In this document: in pieces, positions 7,140 through 13,703 of the stretch
How positions within the stretch are numbered: the stretch's first letter is position 1
Layout of the letters: each line of letters opens with the position of its first letter
Assembly: GCA_002270565.1 (NCBI GenBank)
Contig: NQMI01000310.1
Location: 1-13,703, forward strand
Source of the DNA: Stenocarpella maydis
Taxonomy: Eukaryota > Ascomycota > Sordariomycetes > Diaporthales > Diaporthaceae
Length of the DNA stretch: 13,703 nt
Direction: 5' to 3'
Program-made: the position numbers and the translations under genes
The notes under the pieces: model-generated
Seen by the model: the letters and a program-made list of their open reading frames with translations, nothing else
Database searches by the model: none
What the model was told of the DNA's origin: nothing

Positions 7140-8858
7140 GGGTTGGCCCTTTGGCCCAACGTGCTAGTCCGTGTGGCGGCCCCCAGGCGTGTCCCCTGAT
7201 ACGCCTTCTTTTTCAAGGGCCAGGCCCCAGGAGATAATAGCTGTTGTATCCAGGTCCTAGATAGCTAGGCAGAATTCATGAAGAGGCGTGGTGAGATTTG
7301 AGGCTGAGATGAGAGGGTGCGGGCGCTCATCACCTGGGCCGCCAGCGGAGCTTCAGTCCCAAGGTGGGCAGTATCTTCATGCGAGCTGCCGTAATCCATC
7401 CGGGCTGGTAACCCTGTCTCGTTCTGACAGCTACTAAACACATCCGTAGTCGACATTCCGGCAACACTCGCCGTGTAGCGCGGAAGTTCCAGTGCTGCCC
7501 CTGTCGGACTGTATGGAAAGCAGGACTGGTGCCAGTGTGCTGTGTTGTTAGTGGTTCCTGGTGGCCAGCCTACCGTCGTTACACTTCATGCTGGTTGTTC
7601 AATATTACCTGTCCAGGTTTCCAATATCCCATTATGGAATTCCCTCGGTAACAGCACGCCCTAGGGATTACACGTAGCGCTTCGAGGCACACGGCCAACT
7701 TAGCACGAGAGGCGGATCGTGGCTTGGTGATATGCCCTGGTTCATTCTTCCCAGGGGTCTGAGGAGAAGCAAGCCCTGGGGCGAACCGAGTGTGGGACCT
7801 GATCAACCTCAACGGCCGGTGATTCGAGACTGCACAAGGCCAAACCCGGCCTCCTCGTTGAGAGCACATGTCGAGCATGTGGCCCAGCGAAGCAGACCTG
7901 TGGTTGTAACCCGTGTACCGGGTCACAGTAGAGGGAGATAAGAGGAAAAGCAACTGGAGGCGTCCTACGTGTGGAGGCCACAGGCGACAAGCCGCACCGC
8001 ACACGGCACAACGGAGCCCGGGGGTGGTCTCGCTCGTCAGGTGGGCGCGGCCTCCGGCGGCTGACGGCCGCAGCCAAGACGGGCGAGGCGCAGAGGGCAG
8101 AGACTTGAGAGGGCCCTGCCTGGAAGAAGGAGACGGGCGGGAAGCTCAGCGTCAAAGCAGTCTGGCTGCTTACTCTTGTCCAGCGTTGTGCTGGCAAAGT
8201 GGCCCGGCGAGGGCTCAGCCGTCAGCCCCAAGATGATGGTGCTGGGGCCTAGTTGGCCCCATGATGGCACCTGGCCAAGTATGCGGACAACGGATGCCGA
8301 AGCCCATCTCACCAGCTGAGGGCCCAAGTGGCTGATTTGGAGGGCGTGCAGGACATCTCAGCCTCGGCCATCAGCGCGACCAAGATATGGCATGCATGTC
8401 GGTTGTTTTCCGCTGGGCCTAATGCAGTGTAAGCACGCTGGCATTACATGTGCATTGGATGGATATCACGGAGACATGGCCTTGTCCAATGACCTTGCCG
8501 GGTCGACTGCACGAGAATGACACGCACGGTTGCCGTTCCTGTGGACACGAGGGGGAAGACATACGACTAGGACCAGGGTCGTTTCATCTTTATCCATCTT
8601 GCAGCCTGGCGCCTGCATGCCCTCATCAGCGAGCTGCTTTTATGCCGAGATGGTGAAGGGTGGGTGGGGTTGGAGAGAGCAGCAAGACCAGAGGTGACAA
8701 CTAGGCGCAGCAGATGCTCATGGCAGATCTGATATCAGCCGCGACGGCTGAGGGTACTGTAGATCAGGCCAAAGTATAATGATCCTTCGCTCTCGCTGCG
8801 GCCTCCCCACAAATGCAACCCTCCCACCTGCCGAGCGACGCTACCAGTCCAATGTCAT
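7140..8858. other. Intergenic region upstream of the oxidase
   Basis: No recognisable gene. There is a short hairpin CCCTGG-10 nt-CCAGGG at 7735-7756 and a near-palindrome CCTAGATAGCTAGG at about 7256-7269. A minus-strand frame (7265-7545) might be a terminal exon but is unproven. No transposon ends were identified. Confidence 0.5.
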
Positions 8859-8878
8859 ATGGTCCCACCTTACTACGT

Positions 8879-8894
8879 GGACAGACAGACAGAC
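8879..8894. repeat. GACA tetranucleotide microsatellite
   Basis: Four consecutive GACA units. Confidence 0.9.
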
Positions 8895-10006
8895 ACCTTG
8901 GTAGATATCCTACTTGGGAGCTCAGCACGCCCGCCCTGCCGGGCCGTGTCGGCGGCGTGCCCGCGTCGGTGGCGGCGAGACCCTCGAGGCGCTTGGTCGT
9001 GGCCTTGTTTCCGGTCAAGAAGCAAAGTCTCACATGGATTATTCCCGCTCACCCACCCTTCTTCTCCAGCGACGCATGTTCAGTGGCACAGACAATACGG
9101 GATCCTGGCCCGGGGGAAAAGCAAGGGCCCATATACGCGGGCCGGCATTGGGACGAAAGGCAGCGTGCCTTGTCCCTGGCTCATTTCCCAGTATGCGGGG
9201 AGGCACCTGGTGCAGCGTGGGATAACCCACAAAGGTGGGCACAATACTCCGTACAGTACAGAGCACAGCACACCCGACATGGGACCTTGTCCCTCCAGGC
9301 CGCCTGCTCGCAGCCTGCCAACGAATAGAGGTGCCTCGCCGGTGCCACCCTCCGTCAATGTGCGGAAGCTCCAGCCGGTTCAACCTTCTACGTTGTATTA
9401 TAGGGATCCCAACCCGGGCACGACGATACCGCCTCAGTCTTCCTCGGGCCCGAACCTCATGTGCTGTGAGGGACATCGTGGGACTGCGAGCACGGGTCCC
9501 CACGTGTGTAACCGTCCACTACATGAGCTGTGGCGCCTGGCTTGCCCATTTGGGAAACTCAGACGTGCCACCCACGACGGCCACGCCCTCACGCGGGCGG
9601 CCCGAGCATCCTTGCTCACGAGACGCTGTGTCCATGGATGCTGCGTTTTCCCTTGGTGAAGACGGCCATGAAACCTCTCCAGGCGTGAAACGTTGGGCAA
9701 GAGTTCCCGAACGATAATATCTCCCAAAGATAGGGCCGTTTGAGTCCCCGTCGTGCAAGACTAATGTGGATCCACTCAGATGATCCTCCCTAAAAATGTG
9801 CAACGGCTGGCTCATGATGCCCCTTCGGGTTTCCTTGATGGATCCGAGACATCTCTGTATTTGGCGTCATTCAAGTGGAAAGGTGGCGGTGTGCAAGGGC
9901 AACGAGGGGATAGTTGGGATCACGACAAGTTCCCATTTGTATTGCATGACCTTCTCTGAGGCCAAGTTCCTCCGCGCGCGTCGTTGCGAGATGATGTCTC
10001 TCAAAC

Positions 10007-10016
10007 GGGGGGGGGG
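10007..10016. repeat. Run of ten G
   Basis: A homopolymer run in intergenic DNA. Its exact length may be affected by sequencing error. Confidence 0.9.
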
Positions 10017-10780
10017 AGAGTAGACAATCCACGACGAGGACAACCTTAGGGCCAGTCCCGAGAGACAGACACCCTTGCCGGTTCGTTCCGCATCTTGTCT
10101 ATGGTCTCACACTCTCATCAGAGACTCTTCAAGGCTACCCAGTCTTCACCCAGAGGTACACATCTGCTACATGGAGCAAAAGCTCCTCCGGCCGACGCGC
10201 CCTCGACCTTGTGTTGACCAACATGTAGATCGTCATACTAGATAGGAATGGCGACCATGCAGATACCATGGTAACGTTGCCGCACGCTTCAACAAGCAAG
10301 ATGCCTTGATACGTGCACTCCCCGTTGCCATAGATGCACCATTTCTACATGAAATCACCATTGTGAATGCTCTGAATTCTTACTGAAAGCCAGAACCAAG
10401 GTGAGTGAGTGACCCAGTCAACCTATGCTGCTTTCAGCTTGCTTGGTTGGTAGATACGGGGTAAACACGGAGAGCATCACCTCTGGCGAACTGGGACATT
10501 GAATTGCAACTCAGCCGCACAGAACTCATTGTCTCCATTTATGAGAACCAGCTGGCAGCTGGCCTTACAGACAAATATTACTCTGCTCGGAGTCTGAGCA
10601 CCGTCCTGGTGAGATGGTATGTCTGCCATACACACACCGAGGAATATTTCTTGTTCTTGCTTCAGCAGATCTCTAAAGAACTGTGAAACTGCATAGAAAG
10701 CTTCGCCAGGGAGGTCTATGCTTCATCATATCACAAGCCCGAAGACGGAACCATTCTGTAGCGCGGATACAGGGACAGGT

Positions 10781-10800
10781 AACAAATATATCATTAATTG
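10781..10800 (-). terminator. Candidate 3'-end/polyadenylation region of DPB2
   Basis: An AT-rich patch (minus strand AATTAATGATATATTTG) lies 65-85 nt past the stop codon. No canonical AATAAA is present. Fungal 3' ends often use such loose AT-rich signals, so this is a suggestion only. Confidence 0.25.
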
Positions 10801-10864
10801 TTAGATCAGTTAGGCCCTCTAGCCCTCGTGAGACCACGCTCTATTGTCTTCACACGGTCAAACT

Positions 10865-13335
10865 CTAGAACAAGACCTCTCTGACTGTCCCGGTCTTGCC
10901 AATTTCATACTCAGCCCATCTCGCCATGCCTCTCCTCCCTGTGACAAGCAATGACCCCGGGTTCATAACATGACACCCTTCATAGGTGACACAGAATGGT
11001 GGTGCCGTGGCGTCCACGAGGACCATGGCCGTAGGCAGTGGGTATAGATGCATCGAGCCCGCGTAGTCCCAGTGAACGGGCCGGAGAGACTGGCGGAACG
11101 GAGCCAGGTAGCCTTGGTCCAGTACTGTCTTAACCAGCTTGCGGGCGGCTAGGATATCATAAGGGACCTCGGGCTCCGAGTGCTTCGTTTTCTTGCGCGG
11201 CGTGGCCGGGTCCACGTCCATCTCGTCAGGGACGGGCTCGCCGTCACCGTTTTCAAGCCCATCGTTGGCATCTGACATGTCCATAGCCTCGCCTTCTGCT
11301 GGCCCGTCGCTGTTCTCAGCGTCCCGCGGCCGCTTCAGACGAACAGCTGACCTCCTCAACCTGGCAGACATGTCGTCTCTGAACAGGACAACCTCGTGGC
11401 ACGGTCCGAATAGACTGAGCCGGCCGGGGTTGGATGTGAAGACAGCCTCGCCGCTGCTCTCCTGGCCCCCACTCGCGGCCTCACTGTTCGCACTGGCAAA
11501 CGTCCTCCTTATCCTGCTCGTGAACAACTCTGGTACCGACTTTCTAGGCAGCGGCGTAGCAGCACCAGCCGAGAATGACGAGGCCCAGCCGTCATTGTCC
11601 CCTGGCACGAATGCAAACGTAGCCGACGTGAGTAGCATAGGGAACTCTGCTAGAACCGCAGCCAGAGAGTCGAAATACTCTTTGTACTCCACGCTGCCTC
11701 CACTCCCTCCCCTCGCCATGACCGCATGCTGTGTGAAGTTTCCCGTAAATACGAAGCAAAGTGGCGTTTGGCCTTCGGGCTCATTTGCGTATACTGATAA
11801 AATCTTCTTCACCGCCTGCAGCGTTCGTGGCTGGTCGAGGTTCATTTCTCCCAGGACCACAATTCGCCCCCTGCCCTTGCCCGGGTCGTCTTCGGACAGC
11901 GGCCTCCGAAGTAATCTCTGCTGTACTCTTCGCATGCGAGAGCCCATGGCCCGCTCACTGCCCACGCCCAAGAAGTCGATCCACCCGAAGCCCCCGCCAA
12001 TGGTGTCGCTATCGGGACCACTGACGCCCAGGGTCACGCGCCGCTTCTCGCACGGTGGCTGGCCGATCAAGAAGCCCTGGAAGCGGCCACCCACGACACC
12101 TCCAACGCCAGAGCTTCCACTCAGGCCGACTTTGCTGCCCACCAGAGCATCTTCATCTTCTTCGTAGACGCCGTCTATGAGAACGATCATACCGGGCGTA
12201 AACCACGACGAGTCCTCGGGGATAGCGACGGCCTGCCTGAGATCGAGCTTGATTGAGCCGGTGAGATCACTGACGGCCAGGTTCCCGGTTGGCAAGACAG
12301 TGAGCATGCCTAGAAGCATGTGCTGACTGCCGTGGCGTCCAAGGAGATTTGCTATGGGCGTAATCTTGTGGAATGCTGATGCTCCGGAGTCAGACCTTTT
12401 GGCTGAAGTCACGCGGGCAGCAGATACGGCAGATGTCTGGAAGGATTCGTTGCGGAGGAGGCGTTGGTGAATGACATTGAAGCGGTTGCGGAAGACGGTT
12501 GTCTTGTGGGAAGCTGGCGGCATGAGCGACGGCTTTTTCGTTTCCCTGTTCACATTCTCGTGAGCATGTGTTCTGGAGGCGGGACAGCCGGCAATCCAAG
12601 GACTCACCTCTCGAAGTGTTTCTTCTCCACGTTGTATATATATCTTGGTTGCTCGAGAGCGCTGATGACCTTTAGCCACTGCCTCGGGTCCTTGACCTCG
12701 TCATCCCTGTCCTGGTCGACCTCCAACGACGACATGCCGAAACTTGTCTGGCTCTCGTCCCGTGTCAGGGCTGCCGTCGGCCTGAGGCCCAGTCTGGCGT
12801 TGGCCACGTCGCCGTCCTCGTGTTGCGCATCCAGAAGCAAGCTGTTCTGCCGGCTGAGGCCCCTGGCACCAGTCACGACCCTTCCGCCGCTCATGTTGCC
12901 CTCTAGTGCCTTTAGTATCTCCTTGAGTTCGGGATTTGCTGCGTCAACGATGACCCCTCCGTTCCTGTTCTTCCATGATCGCGCGGCCTCTTCGAGGACC
13001 TTCTCGGCCAGACCTTCCTCCCGCCATCCTGAGCCGCAGTGACGACCGATGAAGCCTGCCAGCTCCTGAAGTGCGGACGAGGTCAGGGTGAGTGAGTGCT
13101 TCTTGGTGAAGGTTCGGAATGCAAGGGGTCGGAGGGTGGCAGCCGGGAGGAGAATAGGCAGTATGGGAGCTTGTTTGATTGTCGAGATGCTGAAGGGCCT
13201 GACTGGATGCACGGGTGTTCCAAAGGCGGGTGATGATGAGGGCGCAGCGGAGGACAGAGGCGCAACGCCGCGGCCAGTGAACATGGCGCCGGCCATGTCC
13301 TTGTGCTTGCGCCGTTTGCTCGGACTGAGGTTCAT
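10865..13335 (-). CDS. DPB2: DNA polymerase epsilon subunit B (Dpb2)
   Basis: Two exons (13335-12608 and 12545-10865) encode 802 aa ending at TAG. Dpb2 is the essential non-catalytic second subunit of the leading-strand polymerase epsilon in the nucleus, and links it to the CMG helicase through GINS. Residues 1-50 are basic and Ser/Pro-rich, with SKRRKHK at 6-12 as a possible nuclear signal. A Dpb2 N-terminal helical domain follows (about 55-125). An OB-like region (about 305-410) begins with the family sequence HKITPIANLLGR. Next comes the calcineurin-like phosphoesterase fold of the Pol alpha/epsilon B subunits, seen as VVLGEMNLD (472-480), TGNFT (510-514) and PGDNDGW (557-563). These lack the metal-binding His residues of active phosphatases, as expected. 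NPGRLSLFG (615-623) and the C-terminal LYPLPT and NPGSLL also match. An acidic linker (about 652-691) interrupts the fold. The start codon has A at -3. Confidence 0.96.
12546..12607 (-). other. Intron of DPB2 (62 nt)
   Basis: The donor AG|GTGAGT starts at 12607, GCTCAC is a plausible branch site, and AACAG ends at 12546. Phase 2 splicing gives ...KKHFER-ETKKP. Without it the reading frame stops at the TGA inside the donor. Confidence 0.92.
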
Positions 13336-13421
13336 GGTTACCTAGGCAGCTCTGTCTCTGGTTGTTTCGGAAATCCAGGGATGGACGTGGTGTCGCCGGC
13401 GACCAAGAGAGGGTCCGGTGG

Positions 13422-13429
13422 AATTATAG
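13422..13429 (-). promoter_or_regulatory. Weak TATA-like element of DPB2
   Basis: The minus strand reads CTATAATT about 90 nt before the start codon, downstream of the MCB pair. I saw no ATG between it and the start codon. The support is positional only. Confidence 0.2.
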
Positions 13430-13494
13430 CAGTGTGTCGTTGTGCTGTGAAGTCGTCTGTCCGTCAGGAATATGCAGTTCGAGAATCAATTAAA

Positions 13495-13511
13495 ACGCGT
13501 CTGAGACGCGT
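13495..13511. promoter_or_regulatory. Paired MluI cell-cycle boxes (MCB) in a perfect inverted repeat upstream of DPB2
   Basis: The sequence ACGCGTCTGAGACGCGT has two 8-bp arms around one central base. Each arm contains ACGCGT (13495-13500 and 13506-13511). It lies 160-176 bp upstream of the DPB2 start codon. ACGCGT is the site of the Swi4/Mbp1-type APSES regulators (MBF), which drive G1/S genes including DNA polymerase subunits in yeasts. The role here is inferred from the site, its pairing and the target gene. Confidence 0.75.
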
Positions 13512-13703
13512 CGTTGGCGTGGGGCCGTCGTGCAAGGATCACAGCTGCTTGCATGTGCCCAGCGGGTGCAGGGATGCTCTTGGTGGGAGTCGGACCCCTG
13601 TCCAGTGGCTCCCCAGAGGTAGATAGAGTGCCCCCCCCCGGGCAGCTGAACACCCCCCCCTATTGAACACTATATCACAACGAATTTGCAAACGGAAATT
13701 ATA

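Larger units (their letters stand above)
8859..10864. other. Intergenic region downstream of DPB2
   Basis: The part 8813-9727 is GC-rich and stop-poor in several frames at once. The longest, from ATG 8859 to 9659 (266 codons), has proline, arginine and cysteine-rich low-information sequence and no family resemblance. From about 9730 to 10864 only short frames occur. I see no gene here that I can support. Confidence 0.5.
13336..13703. other. Upstream region of DPB2 with C homopolymers
   Basis: Apart from the MCB pair, this stretch has a run of nine C (13631-13639) and one of eight C (13653-13660), with TGAACAC repeated at both sides of the second run. I see no gene here. Confidence 0.7.

Noticed and set aside
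7800..7850. tRNA-like B box (GATTCGAGAC)
   Set aside because: No matching T-stem, A box or acceptor stem could be built around it. Other GGTTC words at 2470, 3383 and 9375 fail in the same way.
8813..9727. Several overlapping long frames, including 266 codons from ATG 8859
   Set aside because: Three plus frames and two minus frames stay open together, which is expected of GC-rich stop-poor DNA. The translations show no domain, signal peptide or family resemblance.
10400..10452. Possible intron (GTGAGT...GGTAG) on the plus strand
   Set aside because: The nearer acceptor would give only 37 nt, the farther about 53 nt, there is no convincing branch site, and the flanking frames are not recognisable coding sequence.
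11193..12167. 324-codon frame antisense to DPB2
   Set aside because: It lies entirely opposite the conserved DPB2 exon and reads as Ser/Pro-rich complement sequence.

Overview
The window looks like nuclear DNA of a filamentous ascomycete (Pezizomycotina, most likely a Sordariomycete, possibly Hypocreales). Its two clear genes are eukaryotic families split by short spliceosomal introns. Three of the introns are 62-63 nt and carry typical fungal donors (GTATGT, GTAAGT, GTGAGT). Branch sites resemble CTRAC (CTCAC in one case), and all acceptors are CAG. The lineage call rests on protein similarity, intron style and CT-rich promoter-like tracts; it is not proven by the sequence.

Layout. About 1-4970 is a long, apparently gene-poor region. 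It holds an imperfect hairpin (617-696), a C-rich tandem array with strong G-quadruplex potential on the minus strand (965-1037), promoter-like pyrimidine tracts, a 19-bp tandem repeat and a CA microsatellite. Two weak small-ORF candidates lie on the plus strand (1943-2266 and 4462-4662). The region 4975-6930 (minus) is a complete secreted multicopper oxidase of the Fet3/Abr1-like fungal type. It has all four copper motifs but seems to lack the ferroxidase glutamate of Fet3. A third intron may change its C-terminus. The region 6931-10864 is a second long gap with no recognisable gene. The region 10865-13335 (minus) is a complete DPB2, the B subunit of replicative DNA polymerase epsilon, with one intron. 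The region 13336-13703 is its upstream region, with a perfect inverted repeat of two MluI cell-cycle boxes (ACGCGT) about 160 bp before the start codon.

The two genes point the same way but are about 3.9 kb apart, and nothing suggests they act together. DPB2 is housekeeping and appears wired to G1/S control. The oxidase is an extracellular or cell-wall enzyme, more likely acting on pigment or phenolic substrates than in iron uptake. No Ftr1 iron permease, polyketide synthase or other cluster gene was seen beside it. I found no tRNA, rRNA, CRISPR, recognisable transposase or convincing new multi-gene system. The most unusual points are the oxidase C-terminus, its upstream ORF that overlaps the start codon, the paired MCB palindrome, and the G-quadruplex array.
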